64,000 nt of DNA, taken from assembly GCF_016924145.1 (NCBI RefSeq), contig NZ_JAFFZO010000013.1:53389-117388 (forward strand). The letters run 5' to 3'. This document shows, one piece after another, positions 43,387 through 53,036 of this stretch. Position 1 is the stretch's first letter. Every line of letters starts with the position of its first letter. The notes beneath the pieces are model-generated. The model made no database searches and had not been told where the DNA came from. It saw nothing but the letters and a program-made list of their open reading frames with translations. This stretch comes from Amphritea pacifica. GTDB taxonomy: Bacteria; Pseudomonadota; Gammaproteobacteria; Pseudomonadales; Balneatricaceae. A program made the position numbers and the translations under genes.

Positions 43387-43430
43387 GCCGGGGCTTAATA
43401 GATTAAGACCGGTAGAAAAAGGGTATTAAA

Positions 43431-43817
43431 ATGGAACGTACTATCCCCGAGCAGGATAAATTTGAACTACAGCAGAATTATCGTCGTTATCTGAAATATC
43501 AGGATCAGTATGATGACGCATTCAATAATTTAAAACAGTCCAGAGCCAGTCGGGTCTGGCTAGCAGGGTTGGTGGCGTTGCTTTTCAGCCCTGGTTCCGA
43601 CTTTTTTCTGGGGGCTGCTGCTGCACTCTTCGGGCTCTATTTTTACCGTATAGGTTCCGCCTGGTATACCAGCTTTCAGATCGATGAAGGCCGGGAAGAG
43701 GTGTTGCGCTGGTTTTCCTCGAAAGGGCTGACCTTTGAAGGGCGGATTCTCTATTTTCGGGATGACCGCTTGCTGGCTAATCCTATCGACCCATTTGCTG
43801 ATGAGATCTATGGCTAA
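43431..43817 (+). CDS. Small membrane-associated hypothetical protein
   Basis: 128 aa. Charged N-terminal helix (EQDKFELQQNYRRYLKYQDQYDD), a hydrophobic hairpin at about 40-75 (WLAGLVALLFSPG and LGAAAALFGLYFY), and a C-terminal domain with FEGRILYFRDDRLLANPIDPFADEIYG. Not recognised. It is followed 13 bp later by the AlbA_2 gene, so they may be co-transcribed. Confidence 0.7.
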   Translation: MERTIPEQDKFELQQNYRRYLKYQDQYDDAFNNLKQSRASRVWLAGLVALLFSPGSDFFLGAAAALFGLYFYRIGSAWYTSFQIDEGREEVLRWFSSKGLTFEGRILYFRDDRLLANPIDPFADEIYG

Positions 43818-43829
43818 AGGGCTTTCCTG

Positions 43830-44645
43830 ATGCCGGTTAAACGCGAATATCAGCAGATCAGTCAGCGGGCCAGGAGTCTGCTGGCAAAGCCTGAAGGTGT
43901 CGATGTCGATTTCAAACGTGAAATCAACGGCATTAAAAGCCGCGATCTGGTCTCTTTCTCTAATTCATCTCAGGGGGGGGCTATTCTGGTTGGGGTCGAT
44001 GAATACACCAACAAAGCGGGCCTGCAACGGGGGCGGGTGGTTGGCTGTGATGTAGATGACAGTGCCCGCCTCAGCCTGATCAACAAAGCGACCGACTGTT
44101 ACCCGATTGTTGATATTGAACTGGTGGTTGAAAACATCAGCAATAAACCCTTTTTCCGTATCGAAATCCCACCTGGCGGAAAACGCCCCTACTGCACTCA
44201 GCGGGGCGAATATGCTATCCGGGCCGATGCCCGCTCCCGTGCACTCTATCCCGAAGAGCTATTGGCGATGTTTATGGATCGCGAAGGAGAGCTGTTTCTG
44301 ACCCGCTTCCGTGAAGCTGTGGCACAGTTAGAGCAGCGGCTGGGTCAGATGGATCATGCATTTGGTTCGGGAATGGAGCAACTGGTAATTCATCTTGATG
44401 AGCTTGATAGCCAGGTGCGGCGAACCCTGACCCGGGTTGATCAGATGACCGACAGCGCTAAGAAACGTTCCCGCAATATGTTGCAGGCATTGCGCGATTC
44501 GCAGGATAGTATTGCCGGGCTTGAAGCACTGCTGGTGGCGCAGAACGGCAATCCTTCCGGGCGGTTGGAGATTATGCGTGATATTCGCACCCGGCTGGAT
44601 CAGTTGACCGAAAACCTCAATCCGGGCGATGGTCAGAGCGAATGA
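43830..44645 (+). CDS. AlbA_2 (Schlafen-type) domain protein with coiled-coil tail
   Basis: 271 aa. Residues about 20-145 are an AlbA_2/Schlafen-like domain (VDVDFKREINGIKSRDLVSFSN, GGAILVGVDEYT, PFFRIEIPPGGKRPYCT, YAIRADARSRALYPEEL). Residues 165-260 are a long heptad-rich helix. AlbA_2 domains occur in putative nucleic-acid or nucleotide-binding regulators; the role here is unknown. Overlaps the next gene by four bases (ATGA). Confidence 0.83.
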   Translation: MPVKREYQQISQRARSLLAKPEGVDVDFKREINGIKSRDLVSFSNSSQGGAILVGVDEYTNKAGLQRGRVVGCDVDDSARLSLINKATDCYPIVDIELVVENISNKPFFRIEIPPGGKRPYCTQRGEYAIRADARSRALYPEELLAMFMDREGELFLTRFREAVAQLEQRLGQMDHAFGSGMEQLVIHLDELDSQVRRTLTRVDQMTDSAKKRSRNMLQALRDSQDSIAGLEALLVAQNGNPSGRLEIMRDIRTRLDQLTENLNPGDGQSE

Positions 44646-45244
44646 TTGAGACAATTTGTCAGGCAGGTTACTGGGTGTTTGATCTGGATGGTACGCTAAC
44701 CCATCCGGTTCATGATTTTGAACGGATCCGCTCGGAGCTGGGGCTTCCTGCAGGCTGCGATATTCTGGCGACTATCGCTGACAGACCAGAGCCAGAACGG
44801 CAGGCGCTGAATTATCAGCTTGATCAGTGGGAATATTTCTATGCTGATCAGGTGCAGCCTGCCATTGGCGTGAATGAGTGTCTTGAGTTTTTGGGATCCA
44901 AAGGGTGTCTGCTGGGGATTCTGACCCGCAATAAGCGCGAGGTGGCGCTGCACTGTCTTGAGGTTATCGGTGTCAGTCATCTGTTTAATCCCGCTGCAGT
45001 TCTGGGGCGGGATGATGCGCAGGCAAAACCGGATCCCCATGGGGTGAGGCTGTTACTGGAGCGTTGGCAAGCCCGACCGGAACAGGCGGTGATGGTGGGG
45101 GACTTTCGCTACGACCTGGAAGTAGGGCGAGCGGCGGGTGTCGCGACAGTTCATGTTGACGCTCGTTGCGACAGACAGTGGCCCGAACTGACCGATCTCA
45201 GAGTTGGGACACTGTCAGAGTTACACCAATTGCTAAGAGCGTGA
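44642..45244 (+). CDS. HAD family phosphatase
   Basis: 200 aa. WVFDLDGTLTHPVHDF is HAD motif I with the nucleophile Asp; GILTRNKRE is motif II; KPDPHGVRLL is motif III; and MVGDFRYDLEVGRAAG is motif IV. The cap is of the small alpha-helical C1 type, close to phosphoglycolate phosphatases, but the substrate is not clear. It is translationally coupled to the AlbA_2 gene. Confidence 0.87.
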   Translation: MIETICQAGYWVFDLDGTLTHPVHDFERIRSELGLPAGCDILATIADRPEPERQALNYQLDQWEYFYADQVQPAIGVNECLEFLGSKGCLLGILTRNKREVALHCLEVIGVSHLFNPAAVLGRDDAQAKPDPHGVRLLLERWQARPEQAVMVGDFRYDLEVGRAAGVATVHVDARCDRQWPELTDLRVGTLSELHQLLRA

Positions 45245-45321
45245 AGGGGGGTCTGATTGATTCCCGTCAAGACCGTTTAACAAAGCTGAGGTATAGTGTA
45301 ATTATCTCACAGGAGGTCGTT

Positions 45322-45870
45322 ATGACAGTATTGAATGAGTTGCACCAGGATCATGTCAACCTGAATAAGTTACTGGCTGTGCTGGGAAATAAGCTGGAAC
45401 AACTGAAGCAGGGTGAAATGCCAAATTTTGTATTGCTGGCAGATGCTGTTGATTACATCACCAGTTATGCGGATGCGTACCACCATCCACTGGAAGACCA
45501 GATGTATGCTTTTTTCAAAGATTCAGGTTGTCCTGAGCTTGATGAGGCCATCAGTCAATGTGTAGAGGAACATAAACAACTGAAAAAAAGTAGTCAGGAT
45601 ATTATCGAAGCGGTTGACTGTATTCTGAGTGATGCTGTGGTACCGATGGACCAGTTTATCGAAAAACTGGAGTGTTTTCTGGATGAACAGATTGAACACC
45701 TGAACCTGGAGGAGGGCACGCTGTTTCCGTTGTTAGATGAGGTAGCCACTGACGAACAGTGGGAAGCGCTGAAACCCGAGCTGCCGACGATGAGCGATCC
45801 TCTGTTTGGTCAACAGCAAAGACAGCGTTATATCGATCTTTATTCTGAACTACTGCGGGATATGCAGTAA
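45322..45870 (+). CDS. Hemerythrin domain protein
   Basis: 182 aa from the ATG at 45322, which has a perfect AGGAGG upstream. The HHE pattern is complete: HQDHVNLNKLL, YHHPLEDQMYAFF, EEHKQL and EHLNLEEGTLFPLL supply His and Glu ligands of a di-iron site. Such proteins sense or bind oxygen or NO, or carry iron. It has no fused signalling domain. A longer open frame starting inside the HAD gene is not used. Confidence 0.92.
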   Translation: MTVLNELHQDHVNLNKLLAVLGNKLEQLKQGEMPNFVLLADAVDYITSYADAYHHPLEDQMYAFFKDSGCPELDEAISQCVEEHKQLKKSSQDIIEAVDCILSDAVVPMDQFIEKLECFLDEQIEHLNLEEGTLFPLLDEVATDEQWEALKPELPTMSDPLFGQQQRQRYIDLYSELLRDMQ

Positions 45871-45886
45871 GTGTTTATCGAGAGTA

Positions 45887-47029
45887 TTAAATCGACTTCA
45901 GGTCGCCACTTAACTGACTGAACAGTTCCGGTTTCATATCGGGCAGGGAGCGGTACTCAATCCGGTTCCTGCCTTTTTCTTTGGCCAGGTAGACCGCTTC
46001 ATCCGCTGCTTTTAACACGGCGTGAGCCTGAGCATCCAGATTATCGAAGGCAAAACTGCCGTGACAACAACTTGTTACCCCTATTGATGCGCTCACTCTG
46101 AAGGGCTCATTATCGTTATTATGGACCACCATGTGGAGAATTTTATGGCGTAGCTGGTTGCCAATCTCAATCGCCTTCTCGCTATCGCAATTGGGTAGCA
46201 GGATGGCAAACTCCTCACCGCCATAGCGGGCAACAAAATCAGTTTTGCGCAGGTTTTTGTTTAATAGTAAGCCCACTGATCGGAGTACTTTATCGCCGAC
46301 CTGGTGGCCGAAACTGTCGTTCACCAGCTTAAAATAGTCCAGGTCTATAAACAGACAGCTCAGGGGCGTTTTGTTCCGGCTGGCTCTTGAAAGCTCGCGG
46401 ATGATCTCCTGATCGAATGCCCGGCGATTATTCACTTTGGTGAGCATATCGATAATGCTGAGTCGCTTCAGGTTCTGCTGATTGATGCAGTTTTCAAAAC
46501 AGACTGCAATGACCGAAGCCAGGTGGCCGATATAGTCATAGTCGAAGTGTTCGCTGTAGCGGGCAGGGTCGTTACTACCCAGGTGCAGGCTGCCAATCAG
46601 GCAGTTGTGGCGGATCAGTGGTAGCAAGGCGCTGCTGAGGACATAAGGGTTACTGGGAAAGGCGATGCTTTTAAGGGGGGCACTCAGTTCTCCTATTCTT
46701 AATTCAGACGAGGGAAACAGGCTTTTTAACAGACGTTGATTGGTGACAAAGCGAAGGCTGTGCCCCGGTTCTGGAGGAGTATAGTCCTCCAGTAAGCAGC
46801 GGGCTGCGGATTCCGGGTCGAATAGAATCAGGTTGACCGCGGTGAGCCGGAAGTGCTGTTTAAAGTCGATCAGGATAAGGTCAAGCAGCTCTGCCAGATT
46901 ACTGCAACTGAGGAGTCTGAGCTCTATCTCAAAGAATGAGCGCAATATCGCTTCATTCCGCTCTACCTTACTGGCCAGCAGGTGAAGAGATCTGCGCAGA
47001 TCTTTGTTCTCTTTGTCGATTGGTCCCAT
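45887..47029 (-). CDS. DUF484/GAF-GGDEF diguanylate cyclase
   Basis: 380 aa. A coiled front (1-30) precedes a GAF/DUF484-like sensor (about 30-190), then a GGDEF domain with YGGEEF at 269-274. RKTD at 261-264 is an intact inhibitory site five residues upstream. It should make c-di-GMP. Stop is 16 bp from the stop of the convergent hemerythrin gene. Confidence 0.92.
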   Translation of the reverse strand: MGPIDKENKDLRRSLHLLASKVERNEAILRSFFEIELRLLSCSNLAELLDLILIDFKQHFRLTAVNLILFDPESAARCLLEDYTPPEPGHSLRFVTNQRLLKSLFPSSELRIGELSAPLKSIAFPSNPYVLSSALLPLIRHNCLIGSLHLGSNDPARYSEHFDYDYIGHLASVIAVCFENCINQQNLKRLSIIDMLTKVNNRRAFDQEIIRELSRASRNKTPLSCLFIDLDYFKLVNDSFGHQVGDKVLRSVGLLLNKNLRKTDFVARYGGEEFAILLPNCDSEKAIEIGNQLRHKILHMVVHNNDNEPFRVSASIGVTSCCHGSFAFDNLDAQAHAVLKAADEAVYLAKEKGRNRIEYRSLPDMKPELFSQLSGDLKSI

Positions 47030-47184
47030 AAACGCCTGCTTTGCGCCTTTAGTATGAAAGAGTTATCGGCCATCCGTGACAACTATAAAGGAAAAGCAAG
47101 CCGGGAATAATAAAAAAAATAGGCAGCAGCGGGGAAGGCGGCGCAAAAAGGCAGAGAGGCCGCTAAGGATAAGGGCTTAAGCTT

Positions 47185-47222
47185 AAAAAACCGGCTACCC
47201 ATATTGGGTAGCCGGTTTTTTT
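47185..47222. terminator. Strong bidirectional terminator
   Basis: CCGGCTACCCA and TGGGTAGCCGG form an 11-bp stem with a TAT loop; six A precede and seven T follow. It ends the gene at 47239-47520 on the reverse strand. Confidence 0.9.
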
Positions 47223-47238
47223 ATTAAGATCGGATAAT

Positions 47239-47520
47239 TCAGCTTGCTTTGGCGATATTGCCATGTTGTTCCGGGTGGGTACTGATAAAGTGACTCAATA
47301 CCTTTCGCAGAACCTTTTCGTGGGCTGAATCTCCTTTGCGTTGTGCTTTGGCGATATCATCCAGGATGATCCTTTTTACTTTGCTTTCGCCATTATGGCA
47401 GCATAGGTAATGACCTATCGCCATGGCGATTATCGGGTCCGTGTGCTCATGCTCTGCTATGGCCGCAACTTCATCCTGGGTGAGGTCGCTGAGGTCAAGG
47501 CATTCATTGTAGGTTAGCAT
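47239..47520 (-). CDS. Small conserved hypothetical protein
   Basis: 93 aa. MLTYNECLDLSDLTQDEVAAIAEHEH, then a C-terminal helical part (KVLRKVLSHFISTHPEQHG). Contains a HYLCCHNG Cys/His cluster in the middle. Not assigned to a function. A terminator follows. The start ATG is preceded by GGGGACACA, a weak ribosome site. Confidence 0.75.
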   Translation of the reverse strand: MLTYNECLDLSDLTQDEVAAIAEHEHTDPIIAMAIGHYLCCHNGESKVKRIILDDIAKAQRKGDSAHEKVLRKVLSHFISTHPEQHGNIAKAS

Positions 47521-48050
47521 TGTTGTGTCCCCTTATTGTTATCATGCTTTAAATCAGTCTGGTAGTAACATTTTAGGCAAGAGAAGCGGTTTTCTCTAAT
47601 TTAAACAGGGGATTTTCTTATATGACTTTATTATTACTGATACATTATTGATATATCTCAGGGTTATAAATACGCAGCCTGTTTTTGTATCATAAACAGC
47701 TACGGCGAAGATCACCGTTTTGCGCACCGGTAAGGGGTATATTTACCAGGGGAAGAGGTGCGGCTATCTAATCTAAATAATTGTTTTTTAATGCTTAATT
47801 CGCGTGTTTGTCAGGTTGTCCTGTTCCCGGGTAGTTATTCTCTTCTCTTGCTTTTTTCAAACCTGCACATCGAGACCGTTTCTGATGTTGACTAAGTTTG
47901 CAGTTGCCTGACTGAGATCAGTGTGAGTCATCCGGGTGATAAGCGATGATCCCCGATTGATGTATGGGGGCTGATAAGTTCCCTTTTCAATAAGATCCCG
48001 CAACAGTGACAGGTGGAGTGGGATTTTGTCAGGCTGACGCAGGGTTGTTG
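47521..48050. other. 530-bp intergenic region
   Basis: AT-rich from about 47580 to 47690. It presumably holds the divergent promoters of the flanking genes. A reverse frame at 47857-48069 starts at TTG without a ribosome site and is not called. I see no RNA gene, repeat or recognisable operator here. Confidence 0.4.
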
Positions 48051-48428
48051 ATGATGGATACAGAGACAAAAGGTGCTATTGCCCGGCTGCCTGGGCGGTG
48101 GTGCTGGGGCGTGGCGCTTCTGTTGGTGTTGTTAACCGGGGTAGTGACTGCCCGGATGAGTGAAGTAAAACAGGGCATGGTGGTTACTTTTCACAACAGT
48201 AGCCAGGTGGTGATCGAGTCGGTTCAGCTGGACTTTGGCAGTGCTGACACACAGTCGCGCATTCAGGCGTTTCGTATTCCGCCGGGGCATGAGCGACAGC
48301 TGTTACTGAATCATGAGCCAGGTATGGGGTTTAACGTTGCGGTGCATTACCGTGGCGGAGAAGAGCAGACTTTTTGTGCTCTGCATGGTGATGACCGAAG
48401 CGATCCTGTGATCTATCTCCAGCCCTGA
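48051..48428 (+). CDS. Membrane-anchored hypothetical protein
   Basis: 125 aa from the ATG at 48051 (the next codon is also ATG), with CAGGG upstream; a GTG at 48006 would add 15 residues. One hydrophobic segment (WCWGVALLLVLLTGVVTA, near 16-35) is a signal anchor. The rest is beta-rich (MVVTFHNSSQVVIESVQLDF, RIPPGHERQLLLN) and likely periplasmic. Not recognised. It ends four bases before the convergent gene. Confidence 0.6.
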   Translation: MMDTETKGAIARLPGRWCWGVALLLVLLTGVVTARMSEVKQGMVVTFHNSSQVVIESVQLDFGSADTQSRIQAFRIPPGHERQLLLNHEPGMGFNVAVHYRGGEEQTFCALHGDDRSDPVIYLQP

Positions 48429-48432
48429 ACCG

Positions 48433-49593
48433 CTATTCAGTCTGCCTGAATGGCAGACGCTGGCGCAGATAGTTCATCTCCTGGCGTAACATCTGCTCCT
48501 CTTCTTCGGTAAACCGTTCAACGGCCTGGTGGAAGCCCGGGTGAGCCAGCCAGTGGGCTGACCAGGTTTCTATCGGTTCAAAGCCCCGCTGGATCTTATG
48601 TTCACCCTGGGCTCCGGGATCGAAACGCTGTAGCTGGTGTTGAATACAGTACTCAATGCCCTGGTAGTAACAGGTTTCAAAATGGAGGCTGTCGTATTCT
48701 GCCAGAGCGCCCCAATAGCGACCGTACAGGGTCTGCTGGTCCCGCAGAAAAAGGGCCCCGGCGACCGCTTCTGTGTCGCTGTAATTCATATCATAAGCAA
48801 AGCAGATGATAATCTGACCGGTCAGGGTATCTCTGAGTTGATGGAAAAACGCTTCTTTAAGATAACCGTTACGGCCCCTTTTCAGGTAGGTTATCTGGTA
48901 GAACTGATAAAACTGGCTGAGCATCTCATCGGTGAGCTGGGCACCAGTGATAAAGCGGTGTTGTATATTGTGCTCAGTAATCTTATTGCGCTCCTTGCGC
49001 AGATTTTTACGCTTACGGGAGCTGAATGTTTCCAGAAAACTATCAAAGATCTGGTAGTTGCGATTAAACCAGTGATATTGAGTGCCCAGACGATAGTGCA
49101 GTTCTGGATGGCTCGCCTTATCAAGCAGGCTATCTTCAAGAAACAGGCCGTGCCAGCCGGACGCTTTGTACTGGGATGCCAGTTGCTGTATGGCTGCCAG
49201 TATCTGTCGGGTAAGCGCGTGTTGCTGATCACTGTTGCAGCTGGCGTGAAACATCAGGCGTGGGCCATAGCAGGGAGTGAACGGTATCGCTGTCAGTAGT
49301 TTCGGGTAGTATTCGAGACCATTGCGCTGATAGGCATCTGCCCAGCTCCAGTCAAACACATATTCGCCATAGGAGTGGCTCTTGAGATACAGCGGCATCG
49401 CTGCATGTATCTGCTCTGCTTCCGTGACCACCAGATGGCACGGCTGCCAGCCAGTCTGCGCGGTAACGCTGCCTGAGTGTTCGAGGGCATGGAGAAATTC
49501 ATAGCTGATAAACGGGTAATCGTCGCGCCTCAGGCTGTTCCAGGGTTCGGCTCCGATCTGTTCTATTGCGCTATAGAAATTGAATTGCGGCAT
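48433..49593 (-). CDS. FemAB-like / GNAT N-acyltransferase (DUF482)
   Basis: 386 aa. The blocks NSLRRDDYPFISYEFLHALEHSG, YGEYVFDWSWADAYQRNGLEYYPKLLTAIPFTPCYGPRL and YGRYWGALAEYDSLHFETCYYQGIEYCI identify the DUF482/FemAB-like family, a double GNAT fold. Members were suggested to act in peptidoglycan or cell-envelope metabolism, but no substrate is proven. A shorter convergent gene ends just before it. Confidence 0.92.
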   Translation of the reverse strand: MPQFNFYSAIEQIGAEPWNSLRRDDYPFISYEFLHALEHSGSVTAQTGWQPCHLVVTEAEQIHAAMPLYLKSHSYGEYVFDWSWADAYQRNGLEYYPKLLTAIPFTPCYGPRLMFHASCNSDQQHALTRQILAAIQQLASQYKASGWHGLFLEDSLLDKASHPELHYRLGTQYHWFNRNYQIFDSFLETFSSRKRKNLRKERNKITEHNIQHRFITGAQLTDEMLSQFYQFYQITYLKRGRNGYLKEAFFHQLRDTLTGQIIICFAYDMNYSDTEAVAGALFLRDQQTLYGRYWGALAEYDSLHFETCYYQGIEYCIQHQLQRFDPGAQGEHKIQRGFEPIETWSAHWLAHPGFHQAVERFTEEEEQMLRQEMNYLRQRLPFRQTE

Positions 49594-49734
49594 ATTGTCC
49601 TATACTGTTCAGAGCGGTATATGTTATCTAACTATCCGATAATAAAGCATTATATTATTAAAGATGGATGGCTCTACTGAGCCGTTCAGTTTGTATATTA
49701 AGTTTGCATCTGTATTTACGCTAGGAGAATAAAA

Positions 49735-50190
49735 ATGGATGAGCTGGAGTTTGAGTTTGAACTGGATTCCCGCCTGGATAATGATTGTATCACCCTGGGC
49801 GACTTCCCGCTGTGCCGTTTATTGCTGATGAATGATGCGAACTACCCCTGGTTTATACTGGTGCCCCGCCGCGCCGAGGCCAGCGAGATCTACCATCTGT
49901 CGCCCGCCGATCAGGCCCAGTTGCTACACGAATCCTCATTTCTATCGGAAAATCTGCACGATGTGTTTGATGGCGATAAGATGAATATCGCCGCCCTGGG
50001 GAATATGGTTAAACAGCTGCATATCCATCATGTGGTTCGCTTTGAGGATGACCCTGCATGGCCAGCCCCTGTCTGGGGAGCGGTCACTGCAAAACCCTAT
50101 ACTGAGGATCAGATTCAGGAGATTCATCAGAAGTTACAGATGATGATGCCTCAGGAGGTAAATTTTGTTGCCCGTGATCTGCTCAACTGA
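49735..50190 (+). CDS. HIT domain protein
   Basis: 151 aa. LGDFPLCRLLLMNDANYPWFILVPRR and KQLHIHHVVRFEDDPAWPAPVWG give the histidine-triad-like motif as HIHHV, so the usual third His of HxHxH is replaced. HIT proteins hydrolyse or transfer nucleotides. A well-placed AGGAG lies upstream of the ATG. It is followed by the fmdB-aspS promoter. Confidence 0.88.
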   Translation: MDELEFEFELDSRLDNDCITLGDFPLCRLLLMNDANYPWFILVPRRAEASEIYHLSPADQAQLLHESSFLSENLHDVFDGDKMNIAALGNMVKQLHIHHVVRFEDDPAWPAPVWGAVTAKPYTEDQIQEIHQKLQMMMPQEVNFVARDLLN

Positions 50191-50218
50191 TTTCTCATCT
50201 AAAATCCACTAATTGGCC

Positions 50219-50247
50219 CTGTCAGGAGCTAATTATTCAGGTATAAT
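50219..50247 (+). promoter_or_regulatory. Sigma-70 promoter before the FmdB-like gene and aspS
   Basis: CTGTCA (50219-50224), 17-base spacer, and TATAAT (50242-50247). It is about 110 bp upstream of the zinc-ribbon gene. Confidence 0.6.
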
Positions 50248-50359
50248 TCGCCGTTTTCTGAGCAAGGCGGCTGACGTTGTCGGCTTTTGTAAAAAACAGG
50301 GCTGAAACGGGTCAGGTTGCTTTGCGGTTTACTCTATTTTTCTGGGGAAAGCTGCGACT

Positions 50360-50587
50360 ATGCCGATCTTCGATTTTGAATGCCGTCATTGTGGTCATGA
50401 ATTTGAAAAACTGGTGTTGAAATCTGATGCACCAGCACCGGTTTGTGCTGGTTGCGATTCTGCTGATGTGGTGAAAAAAGTATCCGCACCAGGGTTCAGA
50501 TTATCCGGCACCGGCTGGTACGAGACTGATTTTAAAACCGGTAAGAAAAAGAACCTGGCGGGTGGCCAGAGTGAATCCGGTAACTGA
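50360..50587 (+). CDS. FmdB-type zinc ribbon protein
   Basis: 75 aa. MPIFDFECRHCGHEFEKL and CAGCDSADVVKKV supply two CxxC pairs of the FmdB/Zn-ribbon_8 family. The C-terminal tail is rich in Lys and Gly. This gene is commonly found directly upstream of aspS in gammaproteobacteria, as here; the function is not known. Confidence 0.93.
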   Translation: MPIFDFECRHCGHEFEKLVLKSDAPAPVCAGCDSADVVKKVSAPGFRLSGTGWYETDFKTGKKKNLAGGQSESGN

Positions 50588-50645
50588 TTTTTAATTGTCT
50601 GAATAAACACTGATTCAGCTTGCTAAGTAACAGGAACATTTAACT

Positions 50646-52409
50646 ATGCGCAGTCATTATTGCGGTGATCTCAGAAAAGAGCATATCGGCGAAGACATTA
50701 CTCTGACGGGGTGGGTTCACCGTCGTCGCGACCACGGCGGGGTTATCTTTCTGGATCTGCGCGACCGTGAGGGTCTTACCCAGGTGGTGTTTGATCCTGA
50801 TCGTGAAGAGAGCTTCGCCCTGGCAGATAGCTGCCGTAGTGAGTATGTTGTTGAGGTCAAAGGTACTGTTCGCGGTCGTCCGGAAGGCACTGTTAACGCG
50901 GATATGCCTACCGGTGAGATTGAAGTTCTGGGTAAAGAACTGGTTATCCTCAACAAGTCAGAAACTCCGCCTTTCCAGCTGGATGAGCATCAGCAGGTGG
51001 GTGAAGAGGTACGTCTGCGTCATCGTTACATCGATCTGCGTCGTCCTGAAATGCAGGAAAAACTCCGTTTTCGTTCTAAAGTGACCAACGCTATCCGCAG
51101 TTATATGGACGAGCATGGTTTTCTGGATATTGAAACACCGATTCTGAACCGTGCAACGCCTGAGGGGGCCCGTGACTATCTGGTACCCAGCCGGGTTCAT
51201 GAAGGACATTTCTTTGCGCTGCCGCAATCGCCTCAGTTGTTTAAGCAGTTACTGATGGTGGCAGGCTTTGACCGCTATTATCAGGTTGCTAAGTGTTTCC
51301 GTGATGAAGATCTGCGGGCTGACCGTCAGCCAGAGTTTACCCAGATCGATATTGAAACCTCATTTATGAATGAGGAAGAGATCATGGGGATCACCGAGAA
51401 GATGATTCGCAAGCTGTTCCTTGAACTCAAGGGCGTTGATCTGGGTGAGTTCCCGCGGATGCCATACTCTGAAGCGATGCAGCGCTTCGGATCCGATAAA
51501 CCTGACCTGCGCTACCCAATGGAACTGGTCGATGTTGCCGATCTGATGGCCGGGATCGAGTTCAAGGTGTTTGCCGGTCCGGCGAAAGATCCGAAAGGTC
51601 GTGTTGCAGCGCTGAAAGTGCCTGGTGGTGCTCAGCTGACCCGTAAGATTATTGATGAATATACCCAGTTTGTTAGCATCTATGGTGCGAAAGGTCTGGC
51701 CTGGATTAAGGTCAACGAACTTGAAAAGGGTGTTGAAGGGTTACAGTCTCCCATTGTGAAGTTCCTCGGTGCCGAAGTGGCAATGGCAATAATGGAGCGT
51801 CTGGGTGCGGAGAACGGTGATATCGTGTTCTTCGGTGCCGATAAAGAGAAAATTGTTTCTGAAGCGCTGGGTGCTCTGCGGATTAAGGTCGGTGAAGATC
51901 TTGAGATGGCTCAGTGTGAATGGGCGCCGCTGTGGGTGGTTGATTTCCCGATGTTTGAAGAAACCGATAACGGAGGTCTGACCGCATTGCATCATCCGTT
52001 TACTGCGCCTAGCTGCACGCCAGAAGAGCTTAAAGCGAATCCGCTTGAGGCGTTGTCCCGTGCTTACGATATGGTGTTGAATGGCTGTGAGCTGGGTGGT
52101 GGTTCGATCCGTATCCATAATCGGGAGATGCAGGCGTCAGTCCTGGATATCCTCGGTATTTCAGACGAAGAGGCTGATGACAAGTTTGGCTTCCTGTTAA
52201 ATGCATTGAAATACGGTGCGCCGCCTCATGGTGGTCTGGCGTTTGGGCTTGACCGTCTGATCATGCTGATGACCGGTACCGATTCGATCCGTGAAGTGAT
52301 CGCCTTCCCGAAAACCCAGAGCTCTGCCTGTATGATGACTCAGGCTCCGGGAGAGGTCAGTGCGGCTCAGTTACGTGAGCTGAATATCAAGCTGCGTAAG
52401 ACTCCTTAA
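50646..52409 (+). CDS. aspS: Aspartyl-tRNA synthetase
   Basis: 587 aa (E. coli 590). Charges tRNA-Asp. Anticodon-binding OB fold (residues 15-110: [21 protein letters not shown]), class II motif 2 in [18 protein letters not shown], motif 3 in [17 protein letters not shown], plus the bacterial GAD insertion around 290-420. Followed by a terminator and then ruvC. yebC, often between aspS and ruvC, is absent here. The window also holds five tRNA-Asp genes. Confidence 0.97.
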   Translation: MRSHYCGDLRKEHIGEDITLTGWVHRRRDHGGVIFLDLRDREGLTQVVFDPDREESFALADSCRSEYVVEVKGTVRGRPEGTVNADMPTGEIEVLGKELVILNKSETPPFQLDEHQQVGEEVRLRHRYIDLRRPEMQEKLRFRSKVTNAIRSYMDEHGFLDIETPILNRATPEGARDYLVPSRVHEGHFFALPQSPQLFKQLLMVAGFDRYYQVAKCFRDEDLRADRQPEFTQIDIETSFMNEEEIMGITEKMIRKLFLELKGVDLGEFPRMPYSEAMQRFGSDKPDLRYPMELVDVADLMAGIEFKVFAGPAKDPKGRVAALKVPGGAQLTRKIIDEYTQFVSIYGAKGLAWIKVNELEKGVEGLQSPIVKFLGAEVAMAIMERLGAENGDIVFFGADKEKIVSEALGALRIKVGEDLEMAQCEWAPLWVVDFPMFEETDNGGLTALHHPFTAPSCTPEELKANPLEALSRAYDMVLNGCELGGGSIRIHNREMQASVLDILGISDEEADDKFGFLLNALKYGAPPHGGLAFGLDRLIMLMTGTDSIREVIAFPKTQSSACMMTQAPGEVSAAQLRELNIKLRKTP

Positions 52410-52430
52410 GTTATTTTGCAGTTATTGATC

Positions 52431-52457
52431 AAGCCGTGCTCTGCACGGCTTTTTTTA
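52431..52457 (+). terminator. aspS terminator
   Basis: AGCCGTGC, loop TCT, GCACGGCT followed by seven T; 22 bp after the stop. Confidence 0.9.
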
Positions 52458-52481
52458 TGGTGGAATCTGCGGTATTGTACT

Positions 52482-52497
52482 CTGTATAAATAAACAG
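52482..52497 (+). promoter_or_regulatory. LexA (SOS) box of ruvC
   Basis: CTGTATAAATAAACAG has the CTG-N10-CAG pattern of gammaproteobacterial LexA boxes with an AT-rich centre. Its TATAAA can also act as the -10 element, so bound LexA would block transcription. It lies 24 bp before the ruvC ATG. Confidence 0.8.
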
Positions 52498-52520
52498 TAC
52501 TTTGAGTTGATAATCCAGCA

Positions 52521-53036
52521 ATGTTGATTTTGGGAATAGATCCGGGATCCCGGATCACCGGATACGGTATTATCAATTCCGTTGGCGCGAAGAACGAATA
52601 TATCGCCAGTGGCTGTATCAGGATAAAAGGGGATGACCTTTCTCAGCGTCTGAAGCAGGTTTACGCCGGGGTGACCGAGATTATAGAACACTACTGTCCC
52701 CAGGAGATGGCGATAGAGCAGGTGTTTATGGCGCGTAACCCTGATTCCGCGCTGAAGCTGGGGCAGGCCCGTGGCGTCGCTATCGTGGCGGGTGCCAATC
52801 AGGGACTTGAAGTAGCCGAATATGCTGCCAGAAAAGTTAAGCAGGCGGTTGTAGGTAATGGCTCTGCGGATAAGTCTCAGGTGCAACATATGGTTAAATC
52901 CATTCTCAGGCTGCCAGGTCTGCCGCAGGCGGATGCCGCAGATGCGCTGGCCATCGCCCTGTGTCACGCACATACCCGTAGCAGCCTGATTATGATGGCG
53001 GGGGCAAAGAGCAGTCGGGGAGGACGGTTGCGGTGA
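52521..53036 (+). CDS. ruvC: Holliday junction resolvase RuvC
   Basis: 171 aa (E. coli 173). Endonuclease that cuts Holliday junctions. [17 protein letters not shown] has the first catalytic Asp, [23 protein letters not shown] the Glu, and [15 protein letters not shown] the closing Asp pair. An SOS box lies upstream. ruvA begins 118 bp later. Confidence 0.97.
   Translation: MLILGIDPGSRITGYGIINSVGAKNEYIASGCIRIKGDDLSQRLKQVYAGVTEIIEHYCPQEMAIEQVFMARNPDSALKLGQARGVAIVAGANQGLEVAEYAARKVKQAVVGNGSADKSQVQHMVKSILRLPGLPQADAADALAIALCHAHTRSSLIMMAGAKSSRGGRLR

Noticed and set aside
45166-45321. N-terminal extension of the hemerythrin gene
   Set aside because: It overlaps the HAD gene and the AGGAGG site sets the start at 45322.
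47857-48069. 70-codon reverse frame with TTG start
   Set aside because: No ribosome site. The tail looks faintly like a helical motif, but it is too short to support.
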